DNA of 56,393 nt, taken from contig JAAYAY010000231.1 of NCBI GenBank assembly GCA_012719125.1, positions 1-56,393 on the forward strand, given 5' to 3'. Every line of letters begins with the position of its first letter. The first letter of the stretch is position 1. Under the pieces are notes generated by a model that saw nothing but the letters and a program-made list of their open reading frames with translations, had not been told where the DNA came from and did no database searches. This DNA is from Planctomycetaceae bacterium. GTDB taxonomy: Bacteria > Planctomycetota > Planctomycetia > Pirellulales > Thermoguttaceae. Below, in pieces: positions 7,241 to 15,216 of the stretch. The position numbers were made by a program, and so were the translations under genes.

Positions 7241-10200
7241 ATGAGGAAGTTGCGGTCGGCTCTCATCCTGGGGTTGGGGTTCTTTGCCCTGGCGGCGCAG
7301 ACGCTGTTGTTTCGCGACTTCCTGACCAGCTTCGAGGGGAGCGAGTTGGGCGTGGGCAGCTTCTTCGGCTCCTGGCTGTTGTGGGTCGGGCTGGGTGCGG
7401 TCGTGGGCCGGATCGTTTCGCATCGTGTGGCCGGTCTGACGAAGCGATTCGAGTTGACCGTGCTGCTCTATCTTCCGGCGTTCCTGGTTCAGCAATACTT
7501 GATCGCCCATGCCCGCGATCTGGGCGGCATTTCGGCCTATGAGGTCTATCCGTTCGCCCGCATGTTTGCGATCGGCATGGTCGCCAACGGGCCGATCAGC
7601 CTGACGACGGGGCTGCTGTTCACGCTGGCCTGTCGCTGGTGGGAGCAGGAACAGGAACTGCCCCCGGCCCGGGTCTATATGGTGGAGGCGTTGGGCGGTT
7701 TTTTGGGGGGTGTCGTGGTGACACTCCTGCTGGTTGCCCAGGTGACTGCCGAGGCGGTCATCTGCTGCGCGGCCGTGGTGCTGGTTGCGGGGGCGGCGGC
7801 CGGTTGGCTTGCGCTGGACAGGTCCGCCCGATCGGTTGGCTCGGGGATTGTTCTGTGGGGGTTGCTTATCGGGCTGTCGACGGTCGGACTGAGCGGTCTG
7901 GCAACTGAGTGGAGCCGCTGGAACGATCAGGCACGGTGGAGCCGCCTGCTTCCGCCGGATGAGTTTCGAGGCAGTTTCACCACGGCCCAGGCGAAGTACC
8001 TGTACGGCGAACGAGGCGGCCAGTTCGTGGTCATGTCGTGGGGCGGCGTCTCGGAGACGCTGCCGAATACCGAACAGGCGTCCGAAGTGATCGCGTTGAC
8101 GCTCGCCCAACATCCCACCGCCCGGAACGTGCTCGTGGTGGGAGGCGATTCGTTGGGAATCGGCCTGCGGCTGCGCGAACTGCCGCAGATCCGCGACGTG
8201 GCCTGGCTGCATCCCGATCCGGCCTATCCGCGGGCGGTACTGGGGGTGCTGCCGGCAGCGGCGAAAGCGGCGGCGCAGGAATTGCACGTGCCCGGCGAGG
8301 AGGTGCGGGCCTACCTTGAGACGCAACCCCGCCGGTTCGATCTCGTTCTGCTCAATCTGTCCGATCCGACCACGCTGGTTCTGAACCGTTATTGGTCGCG
8401 TGAGTTCTTCAGGCTCGTCAGGGAGTCGCTGACCGAGGGCGGGGTCGTCTGCACGCGGCTTACGGGGGCGGCCAACTACATGGGCGACGAACGGGTGTAT
8501 TTGGGTTGTTCGGCGCTGGCGACGCTGAAGTCGGTGTTTCGCAACGTCGTGCTGAAGCCGGGCGACGAGAGCTGGCTGATGGCTTCCGACGGGGCGTCGC
8601 TCAGCACGGCGCCGGCCGAGTTGCGGGATCGATTCGCCGGGATCGATGGGGCGGCAGAGATTTACCCGGCCGAAGGCCTGATGTCGCTCTACGCCCCGGA
8701 TCGCATCCAGTTCCAGATGGAGAAATACAGCCAGGCCGCGGCGAGCGTCGATTCGGCCCTGCTGGTGAACCGGGATCAACGGCCGAAGTCGCTGGTGTTC
8801 AGTCTGCTTCTGGCCTTACGCCGCACCACGCCGCTGTCGTTCGCCCGCCACGTGCCGGTGCTGTGGGCGGGGGGCATCTGGCTGGTCGCATGCCCGATCG
8901 TGATCTACGGGTTGCTGCGAGTTCTCTATATGCTGGCGCCGCGAGGAGGTCGAGCGACGGCGGAGTCGGTGACCGCGGCGGCCGCGTTTGACGGGCGGGT
9001 GCTGGTGTTTGCCACCGGGCTGGCCGGCATGTCGCTGAGCATCGTGTTGATGTTTCAGTATCAATCGCAGTTCGGGTCCCTGTTCCTCGACATCGGGTTG
9101 ATCTCCGCGCTGTTCATGTTCGGGTCGTTCGCGGGGAGCCTGCTGGGCGAGCGGCTCGTGCGGCGTCCGGGGCGGCTGCTCCTGCCTGTGTGCCTGGTGC
9201 TCAACCTGGGTCTGCTCGCGTTGGTCTCGCTGTTGCCCCAGGACTCGTTGCGAGCGGTCTATGGGGGGCTGTTTGTCGCGGCCGGGGTGTTTGTCGGCGT
9301 CTACTTTCCTGTCGGTGCCGAGCGGTTGCAAGCTGCCGGGAAGCAGGCGGCCGCGGCGGGCGCGAGTCTGGAGATGCTGGACCATTGGGGCGGCGCGGCG
9401 GGGGCGCTGGTTTCCGGGTGGTTATTGCTGCCGCTGCTCGGTACGCGACTGACGCTGGGTGTGCTGGCGCTGGCGGTGGGCGTCAACCTGGTTCCGGCCG
9501 TTCTGCGGGCGCGGCCGGGCTACCTGCCGGCAAAGGCCGACTGGTTCGATCGGCTCGTTCGGCCGGCCGGGTATGCGCTGCTGGGTCTGGCCGCCTCGGT
9601 GCTGGCGGTATCGCACGTGGTTGCGGCACTTGAGAGCGAACAGGCGGGGCGGCGAGTGTACGAAGCGGCCCTGGTCATGACGGGCAGCGACAAATTGGTC
9701 GCGGAGACGGCCACACAAGAGGACGGCAGCACGCTGCCCTATTGGCGTGTGCCGGAGTCGGAGGAGTCCGGCGGTGGGTTTGTGTTCGGAACCAGTTCCC
9801 TGGCGGGCGGCGTGTCGGGCTACGGTGGGCCCGTGGTGATGGCGGTCTACGTGAGGCCCGACGGCACCTTGCGCGACCTGAGGATCGTCGAGTCGCGGGA
9901 GACGCCGGCCTACGTGGAGAGCCTGCACGGCTGGCTCCGCGGGTTGCCGGGGCGGAACGTGTTCCGCCCGGCCGACCTGGATGGAGTCGACGCGGTGACC
10001 GGCGCGACGATCACGTCGGAGGCCGTTCTCCGGACGCTTCAACAGGCGGGTCCGCAGTTCGCGTTGGCTGCTCTAGAAATCGAGGCCGAGAGTACGACGC
10101 CGGCTCTAGAGCACCGGGTCGATCCGCAATTTGTTTGCCTGGCGGTGTTGCTTGTCGCGGGGATCGTTCTGCGCTACGTTCCCGGAGTCTGGTTGCGCCG

Positions 10201-10819
10201 GGGAATGTTGCTGGTCACGCTGGTGCTGACGGGGTTCGTGTGGAACTTGCAGTACGGTTCGCAGCAGGTGATGGGGATCTTGAGCTGGAGCCTGCCGGGC
10301 AACCGGCTTGGCGGTTCGTTTCTGCTTGTGCTCGTGGTGCCGATCGTGGTGCTGCTGGCGGGCAACGTCTATTGCGGTTACGTGTGTCCCTTCGGGGCCT
10401 TGCAGGAGTTGGTCGGCGACTTGCGGCCGGGCACGCTGGGCACCGATCCGGAGAAGCGTACCTGGCGGTACGGCCGGGCGGTCAAGTACGTATTGCTGGC
10501 GCTGGTGGTGGTGCTGTTCGGGTTGACTCGCGACTACGGCGTTCTGTCGCCCGATCCGCTGCTGACGGTCTTTAGTCCCCTGCGGGACCTGTGGACACTG
10601 GGGTTCGCCTCGGGGCTGGTCGTTCTGTCGTTCTTCTACCGCCGGTTCTGGTGCCGGAACCTGTGCCCGGCCGGTGCGTTTCTGGCGTTGCTGGGAGGAG
10701 CTCGACTGCTCAGGCGGCGGTTGCCGCCGGCGGCGCCCGGTCGGTGCGACCTGGGCGTGCGGACGGTCGGCGAGCTGGATTGTCTCTTTTGTGATCGCTG
10801 CAAGCATGGGCAAGACTGA
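7241..10819 (+). CDS. spermidine-synthase-like/FMN-binding/NosR-like membrane fusion
   Basis: A 1192-residue multidomain protein. Residues 1-~235 are membrane helices like those of MFS/spermidine-synthase fusions. Residues ~240-530 form a soluble spermidine-synthase-like fold ('VVGGDSLGIGLRL', 'DLVLLNLSDPTT') in which the usual acidic SAM/amine residues look changed ('HPDPAYP'). More helices follow (~540-810). An FMN-binding domain (~820-950) ends in 'DAVTGATITS' (residue ~914 on), the type that carries threonine-linked FMN. The C-terminal part has further helices, two C-x3-CP motifs ('CGYVCPFGA' ~1045, 'CRNLCPAGA' ~1138) as in NapH/NosR, and a final 'CLFCDRC'. I infer a membrane redox protein moving electrons through flavin and Fe-S centres. 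ATG 7241 is chosen because the alternative at 7190 lies inside a repeat arm. Its last bases overlap the next gene. Confidence 0.8.
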   Translation: MRKLRSALILGLGFFALAAQTLLFRDFLTSFEGSELGVGSFFGSWLLWVGLGAVVGRIVSHRVAGLTKRFELTVLLYLPAFLVQQYLIAHARDLGGISAYEVYPFARMFAIGMVANGPISLTTGLLFTLACRWWEQEQELPPARVYMVEALGGFLGGVVVTLLLVAQVTAEAVICCAAVVLVAGAAAGWLALDRSARSVGSGIVLWGLLIGLSTVGLSGLATEWSRWNDQARWSRLLPPDEFRGSFTTAQAKYLYGERGGQFVVMSWGGVSETLPNTEQASEVIALTLAQHPTARNVLVVGGDSLGIGLRLRELPQIRDVAWLHPDPAYPRAVLGVLPAAAKAAAQELHVPGEEVRAYLETQPRRFDLVLLNLSDPTTLVLNRYWSREFFRLVRESLTEGGVVCTRLTGAANYMGDERVYLGCSALATLKSVFRNVVLKPGDESWLMASDGASLSTAPAELRDRFAGIDGAAEIYPAEGLMSLYAPDRIQFQMEKYSQAAASVDSALLVNRDQRPKSLVFSLLLALRRTTPLSFARHVPVLWAGGIWLVACPIVIYGLLRVLYMLAPRGGRATAESVTAAAAFDGRVLVFATGLAGMSLSIVLMFQYQSQFGSLFLDIGLISALFMFGSFAGSLLGERLVRRPGRLLLPVCLVLNLGLLALVSLLPQDSLRAVYGGLFVAAGVFVGVYFPVGAERLQAAGKQAAAAGASLEMLDHWGGAAGALVSGWLLLPLLGTRLTLGVLALAVGVNLVPAVLRARPGYLPAKADWFDRLVRPAGYALLGLAASVLAVSHVVAALESEQAGRRVYEAALVMTGSDKLVAETATQEDGSTLPYWRVPESEESGGGFVFGTSSLAGGVSGYGGPVVMAVYVRPDGTLRDLRIVESRETPAYVESLHGWLRGLPGRNVFRPADLDGVDAVTGATITSEAVLRTLQQAGPQFALAALEIEAESTTPALEHRVDPQFVCLAVLLVAGIVLRYVPGVWLRRGMLLVTLVLTGFVWNLQYGSQQVMGILSWSLPGNRLGGSFLLVLVVPIVVLLAGNVYCGYVCPFGALQELVGDLRPGTLGTDPEKRTWRYGRAVKYVLLALVVVLFGLTRDYGVLSPDPLLTVFSPLRDLWTLGFASGLVVLSFFYRRFWCRNLCPAGAFLALLGGARLLRRRLPPAAPGRCDLGVRTVGELDCLFCDRCKHGQD

Positions 10820-11150
10820 TACGATCTTCCTGTTCTGCGTGTTGAGCTGTGCGGGGCTGTTTGCCTTGCGATCGATCGCGCAATCGGTGCCTCTTCTTTC
10901 GGTCGAAGCTGCGTCGGACTCGGCGGCCTTCGGGGCCGCGGGTCAGTCGCATAATGTCGACATGCAGGAACTCAAGCGGCTGCTGGAGCAGGGCTCGCTG
11001 TCGGACCACGAGGCCGAGTTCTATGGCCCGGTCGGCACGACGCTGGAGTCCGGCGACTGGGACGATCACGGTGGGAGCGAAACGGACGTCGGACCTGGGC
11101 GTGAGTTGCCTCGTGATGAAGAAGCGATGGGCTCGCGTGCTGGACCGTGA
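10806..11150 (+). CDS. 114-residue membrane-anchored protein
   Basis: The ATG overlaps the end of the fusion gene by 14 bases, so translation is probably coupled. The product has an N-terminal hydrophobic segment ('TIFLFCVLSCAGLFALRSIA') that could be a signal peptide or anchor. A polar region follows with 'NVDMQELKRLLEQGSLSDHE', then an acidic, glycine-rich tail without recognised motifs. No family is recognised. Position and overlap suggest it works with the redox fusion protein, perhaps as a periplasmic accessory. The reading frame after about residue 85 is less convincing ('GSETDVGPGRELPRDEEAMG'), so the true C-terminus could be decayed. Confidence 0.55.
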   Translation: MGKTDTIFLFCVLSCAGLFALRSIAQSVPLLSVEAASDSAAFGAAGQSHNVDMQELKRLLEQGSLSDHEAEFYGPVGTTLESGDWDDHGGSETDVGPGRELPRDEEAMGSRAGP

Positions 11151-11248
11151 GCTTTGTCAAGTCTGTGCGGGAATTCATGTGCTCTGACACTTCTGGCTCA
11201 GAAGAAGAACTTCCTGTGGGGGTGGGTATTGCGGGGAACCACACACCA

Positions 11249-12346
11249 TCACATGTCGATTCCCAGCCGGGCCGCCCGGGCCTTTTGGTAGGGTGTGTCG
11301 TCTTTGGCGCTGCCGCAGATGCTCCATTCCGGGGAGCGGGCTTCCCCGTCGCCGTAGGCGCAGATGTCGCGGGTGGAGGGGATCCGTTCGAAGAGCCGTT
11401 GGTAGAGTTCTTTGGCGGAGAGCGTGTCGCCGTATTTCAGCCCGAGCCTCTGCAGTACGTCCAGGTCTTTCTTCTGATCGCGCAGGGCCATGCTGCGGCC
11501 GCCCAGGCAGAGCCGGTTGACGGGGTCGTAGTTTGCGCAGGGCGGGCAGATCATGCAGACTCCCGCGATGAGGGTCACGGGGATGGTGGGGTTCTTCTGG
11601 ATCACGTCGATCGCCTCGAAGAGGTTGTCGGCCGCGATGGGGGCGAGTTTGTCCTTGCCGCCGTGGAAGCAGCTCATGCAGAGCAAGTGGTGCGGGCGGA
11701 TCCGCAGCGTCTGGGCCTCGTAGACGGCGGCCGCGGACTTCTTCTTGTACTCGGCCATTTCTTCCGCGTCGCGAGGTGGGATGAGGGCTTTGATTCCCAG
11801 TGCGTGGCCTTTCTCGTAGTTGCCGCCGGCGGCCTGCGGGCAGCCCCGCCAGGTGTCGGACGTGGCGGTTTCATATCCGCAGATGCCGAGGGCCTGCGGG
11901 ACCTTTTCCAGGAGCCGGGCGAACATGTCGACGGCCGGCCGCGTGTCGCCGGGCACGAGACCGAGCTTCTGGAGGATGTCGAGATCCCGCTTGGCGTTGA
12001 AGAGTTCTCCCTCGGCGGTATCTTCCGCGTGTCCGGGATTCTGGTAGCGGTACACGGTATCGACGTTGCAGCGGAGCGTGAGGGGCAGCTTGGGGTCTTG
12101 CCGGACGGCCGCGAGGATCGCGGTCAATCGCGGATCGCCCAGGTCGTCGCTGCATCCGCCGCCGATGCGGCAGACGATGCACATGAGCTGATAGGGGCGC
12201 AGCGGCAGGGTGGGGAAGCCGTCCGCGGTGAGACTGCCGGGCTCCGTCTCCGCCGAGGCGAGTCTTGTATCGAGCAGGGGGAGCGTCTGGGCTGCGGCCG
12301 CCACGCCGGCGGCGGCAAAGGCGCGTCGGGTGATGCAGTTGCTCAT
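11249..12346 (-). CDS. Tat-exported tandem DUF1284-like protein
   Basis: A 365-residue protein. The start at 12346 is set by 'gaggaga' just upstream and by a Tat signal ('ITRRAFAAAGVAAAA'). The mature part contains two similar units. Unit 1 starts 'LPLRPYQLMCIVC' and ends 'DLDILQKLGLVPGDTRP...ICGY'. Unit 2 starts 'LRIRPHHLLCMSC' and ends 'DLDVLQRLGLKYGDTLS...ICAY'. The 'RPHHLLC' start and later Cys residues ('CMICPPC') recall DUF1284, a Cys-rich family of unknown function thought to bind metal. Internal duplication is clear from the repeated 'LGL..GDT' and 'RL.E..P' spacing. It is transcribed towards the amr run and away from the regulator. No function can be assigned. Confidence 0.65.
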   Translation of the reverse strand: MSNCITRRAFAAAGVAAAAQTLPLLDTRLASAETEPGSLTADGFPTLPLRPYQLMCIVCRIGGGCSDDLGDPRLTAILAAVRQDPKLPLTLRCNVDTVYRYQNPGHAEDTAEGELFNAKRDLDILQKLGLVPGDTRPAVDMFARLLEKVPQALGICGYETATSDTWRGCPQAAGGNYEKGHALGIKALIPPRDAEEMAEYKKKSAAAVYEAQTLRIRPHHLLCMSCFHGGKDKLAPIAADNLFEAIDVIQKNPTIPVTLIAGVCMICPPCANYDPVNRLCLGGRSMALRDQKKDLDVLQRLGLKYGDTLSAKELYQRLFERIPSTRDICAYGDGEARSPEWSICGSAKDDTPYQKARAARLGIDM

Positions 12347-12397
12347 GTTGGTCTCCTCATGGACGGGTGCGCTACTGAACCGTGAAAAGCGGTCGTT

Positions 12398-12690
12398 GTG
12401 TGCCACCGCTTGCCAAGCAGTGGTGGAGCAGGCATAGATGGTCTGCCCTGGAATGTACCGCACAACTGGCACGGTTTCTACATGAAGACCTCTTCTCATG
12501 TGCACGGCCGTGAATGGGAGCACTGCCAACAAGCAGGCAGTGGCACACGAGAAGTAGGCAGTGGCACGCGAGTTGCGATCGTCGTCGCCTAGCACTGCCA
12601 ACAAGTAGCACTGCCAACAACTAGGCAGGGGCACACGAGTTGCGATCATCGTCGTCTGGCACTGCCAACAAGTAGGCAGTGGCGCACGAG
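12398..12690. repeat. cluster of 'cactgcc...ggcagtg' hairpin repeats
   Basis: An array of degenerate copies of a unit around 'actgccaacaagtaggcagt' followed by 'ggcacacgag' (about 12525-12690, at least four partial copies). A related hairpin 'ccaccgcttgccaagcagtg' lies at about 12402-12421. Each unit can fold on itself. The spacing is irregular and there are no CRISPR-type constant repeats or unique spacers. This occupies most of the 465-base gap between the divergent genes at 12346 and 12812. Confidence 0.65.
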
Positions 12691-12729
12691 TCATGATGGT
12701 CGGGCTTCTGGAAAAGCGGGGGCAGGGGG

Positions 12730-12758
12730 TTGACAATGGTTTTTGTTCTATCTAGAAT
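12730..12758 (+). promoter_or_regulatory. sigma70-like promoter of the regulator
   Basis: TTGACA at 12730-12735 and TAGAAT at 12753-12758 are separated by exactly 17 bases, an almost ideal housekeeping promoter 54 bases before the ATG at 12812. Overlapping the -10 box is an inverted repeat TTCTA-tc-TAGAA (12746-12757). The half-site 'ttgttcta' recurs at 12786-12793. This arrangement fits autorepression by the encoded regulator, which is an inference. Confidence 0.6.
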
Positions 12759-12811
12759 CGCGACTGTTCTGAAAGTGTTATGAGATTGTTCTACTTTCTT
12801 GTTTGCGTCGC

Positions 12812-14086
12812 ATGGCCAAGTTAGAACAGATTACCGAGACGATCGCGGCCGGGATTCGTGCTGGAGAGCACGGAGGGACGGGCGATCGCTTTCTGACCGT
12901 GCGGCAATTGGCCGAGCAGTACGGGGTGTCGCTGGCCACGGCGCAGAAGGCCGTCACGCGACTGAAAGAACTCGGGTTGCTGACCGGCGATTCGACGCGG
13001 ACGACCCGGATCGGGGCGGCGGCGAGTTTTTCGAAGACGGTCCGGCCGCGGGGCGAAGCGAGGCCGCGACGGCTGGGGCTGGTTGTGACCGACATCACCA
13101 ACCCCTTCTTCGGGCGGATCTGCCGCGACGTTCAGCAGGCGGCCGGCGAACTCGGGTATCAGGTGCTGACGGCCAGCAGCGAGTCGGATTTCGAGCGTGA
13201 ACGGCGGGTCATCGAGGGGTTTCTGGAGATCGGCGTCGAAGGCCTGTTGATCTGTCCGGGCCTGGACGAAAGTTGTTCCGCGTTGTACCGCAGCCTGATC
13301 GACGGGGGCGAGCGGCTGGCGTTCGTCAGCCGGCGATCGGAAGGGGTGGATGCCGATTTCGTGGTGGTCCACAACTTCGTGGGCGGTGCCCTGGCGGCCG
13401 GCCATTTCCTGAGCATGGGCTACGATTCGTTCGGCTACATCGGCTTTGGGCCGCGGTTGAAACGGGACGAACGGCTCCACGGATTTCGTTCGGCCTTGCT
13501 CGAGGAGGGGGTGGAGCTGCCGCGGGATCGGATCACGGGCGGGGACGGCCGCGACATCGCCCACGGCTACCGGGCCATGGAACAACTGCTGAAGAACAAG
13601 CGGCCGCCGCGGGCTGTTTTCGCCTTCAACGATCTGTTGGCGATCGGCGCGATGCAGTATTGCCGCGAGCATGCGGTGAGCGTGCCGGGCGAGGTGGCGA
13701 TTGCCGGTTTCGACAATCTGCCCGAGTCGCGGGTAACCAGTCCTCCGCTTACGACGGTGGCCTACCCGGTGCAATCGATCGCCCGGCTGGCGGTGCAGAG
13801 CGTTGTCGATCAAATCGAAGGGGCCGGCGATCGTCCGGCCAATCGGATTTTTCTGGAGCCGCACCTGATCGTGCGGCAGAGTACGGATGAGAAAAGGGGT
13901 CAGGAAAAGGGGTCAGGACTCATTTGCCGGAACGGCCCGACCAACCTCCGGTCGGTGCCCGGTGCTTCGCGTCAGGAAAAGGGGCCAGGACTCATTTGCC
14001 GGAACGGCCCGGAGGGTGCTTCGCGTCAGGAAAAGGGGTCAGGACTCATTTGCCGAAACGGCCCGGAGGGTGCTTCGCACAAATGA
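12812..14086 (+). CDS. GntR-HTH/LacI-type transcriptional regulator
   Basis: A 424-residue regulator. Residues ~1-70 are a GntR-type winged helix ('FLTVRQLAEQYGVSLATAQK', then 'LKELGLLTGD'). Residues ~85-350 are a LacI-type periplasmic-binding-protein sensor: 'RRLGLVVTDITNPFF', 'GLLICPG', 'AVFAFNDLLAIGAMQ', 'VAIAGFDNLPESR'. Such GntR/LacI chimeras (AraR-like) sense sugars. As first gene of the glycan block it probably represses it until an inducer binds. The natural end should be near 'LIVRQS' (~residue 357). The remaining ~65 codons come from REP repeats that read through in frame. No clear ribosome site is visible; ATG 12812 is preferred over TTG 12803. An ideal promoter lies upstream. Confidence 0.9.
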   Translation: MAKLEQITETIAAGIRAGEHGGTGDRFLTVRQLAEQYGVSLATAQKAVTRLKELGLLTGDSTRTTRIGAAASFSKTVRPRGEARPRRLGLVVTDITNPFFGRICRDVQQAAGELGYQVLTASSESDFERERRVIEGFLEIGVEGLLICPGLDESCSALYRSLIDGGERLAFVSRRSEGVDADFVVVHNFVGGALAAGHFLSMGYDSFGYIGFGPRLKRDERLHGFRSALLEEGVELPRDRITGGDGRDIAHGYRAMEQLLKNKRPPRAVFAFNDLLAIGAMQYCREHAVSVPGEVAIAGFDNLPESRVTSPPLTTVAYPVQSIARLAVQSVVDQIEGAGDRPANRIFLEPHLIVRQSTDEKRGQEKGSGLICRNGPTNLRSVPGASRQEKGPGLICRNGPEGASRQEKGSGLICRNGPEGASHK

Positions 14087-14110
14087 GTCCTGACCCCTTT
14101 TCCTGACCCT
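13899..14110. repeat. REP/BIME array inside regulator 3' end
   Basis: Three direct copies start with 'gtcaggaaaaggggtcagga' or a one-base variant: 13899-13970 (72 bases), 13971-14024 (54) and 14025-14078 (54). An inverted copy of the first 27 bases follows at 14081-14107, perfectly complementary to 14025-14051. All direct copies are multiples of three bases, and the stop codon (14084-14086) comes from the inverted copy. 'GGGGTCAGGACTCATT' elements of this type are the kind linked to RAYT transposases (family knowledge). Confidence 0.8.
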
Positions 14111-14127
14111 CGCAAAGTGAGACGACT

Positions 14128-15159
14128 ATGGCAATCCAAGAAACAGGCGTCAGCTACTACGGGATAAGTCACGTCGAGCATGCCCGGCGTGATTTTCAGG
14201 AGATGATCGACCACAACTGCACGGCCGTGCTGTTGGCCTTGTCGGAATTCGACATCGACTTCTGGCGGCGGAGCATCGTGGAGGTGGTCGAGGCGGGCAA
14301 GGAGATGGGACTGACGGTCTATCTCGACACCTGGGGCATCGGCAAGTGGTTCGGGGGCGAACCGCCGAGCCTGTTCCTGACGAACAACCCAGGCAACCGG
14401 CAGGTGTCGGCCCTGAGCGGCGAGCCGATTCCGGCGGCCTGTTTCAACAGCCCGGCCTTCCGCGAGTATTTTTTCGAACTCTGCGAGCGGCTGGCACGCG
14501 ACGTCCAGGCCGACGGGTTCTTCTGGGACGAGCCGCATTACGCGCTGCCCAAGGGCTATGCCTCGATCACCGGCGGGGCCGGCGACGACTGGAGTTGCCG
14601 CTGCCCTTACTGCCGGCGCGATTTCGAGCAGCGTTACGGCTACGAGATGCCGCGGCAACTGACGATGGAGGTGAAGCGATTCCGTCAGGATCGGGCGCTC
14701 GACATCCTCGAGTGTGCCGCCGGGAAGATCCGGGCGATCCGCCCGAAGACGAAGATCATCTGCTGCGTTCACGCCACGCTGGGCACCTATTACGTGACGG
14801 AGAACCGCGGCTACGACGATTGGGACAAGGTCGCCCGCAGCGACGCCTGCGACGTGTTCAGCACGACGATCCTCTCCTATCAACTGCCGCGCAGCTTCTT
14901 CAAGTCGATCACTGAGCGGACCGTAGAAACGGCGAGAAGGCACGGGGTCGGCTCGCAGCGATGGATGATGGGTTACTACCAGGAGCCGGAGAATCTGGAC
15001 GAGGTTTCCGACATCGCCCAGCTCTATGCGGACCTGGGCGTGGAGAGCCTGTTTGCGTGGACCTATCGCGGCGGGCACGGGACGGTGCTGGCGGCGCCCC
15101 GGGCCCTGGAGCTTTGGGACGCCGTCGGGAAGGCGTATGGGAAGGTGCTGGGACGCTGA
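14128..15159 (+). CDS. TIM-barrel glycoside-hydrolase-like protein
   Basis: A 343-residue protein without signal peptide. It reads as an alpha/beta barrel of the putative glycosidase type: 'VSYYGISHVEHARRDFQEMI' at the start, a strand 'GLTVYLDTWG', then 'ARDVQADGFFWDEPH', where Asp/Glu at a barrel-strand end look catalytic. A Cys pair 'CRCPYC' (zinc-site-like) and 'LFAWTYRGGHGT' near the C-terminus follow. No classical CAZy signature is recognised with certainty. Cytoplasmic location and position directly after the sugar-type regulator suggest action on an imported oligosaccharide or its derivative. It begins 41 bases after the REP-derived stop of the regulator, so the REP hairpin sits in the intercistronic space. 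Confidence 0.6.
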   Translation: MAIQETGVSYYGISHVEHARRDFQEMIDHNCTAVLLALSEFDIDFWRRSIVEVVEAGKEMGLTVYLDTWGIGKWFGGEPPSLFLTNNPGNRQVSALSGEPIPAACFNSPAFREYFFELCERLARDVQADGFFWDEPHYALPKGYASITGGAGDDWSCRCPYCRRDFEQRYGYEMPRQLTMEVKRFRQDRALDILECAAGKIRAIRPKTKIICCVHATLGTYYVTENRGYDDWDKVARSDACDVFSTTILSYQLPRSFFKSITERTVETARRHGVGSQRWMMGYYQEPENLDEVSDIAQLYADLGVESLFAWTYRGGHGTVLAAPRALELWDAVGKAYGKVLGR

Positions 15160-15216
15160 TCGCACGAGGCCGAGGCCCTGTTCCGCCTCGGCGCCCGACA
15201 GACGCAGGAGAACACC

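Noticed and set aside
7163-8779. Minus-strand open frame of about 540 codons
   Set aside because: Antisense to the membrane fusion; Gln/Arg/His/Pro-rich with no recognisable domain.
12398-12690. Possible CRISPR array
   Set aside because: Repeats are degenerate, self-complementary and irregularly spaced, with no unique spacers of constant length and no cas genes.
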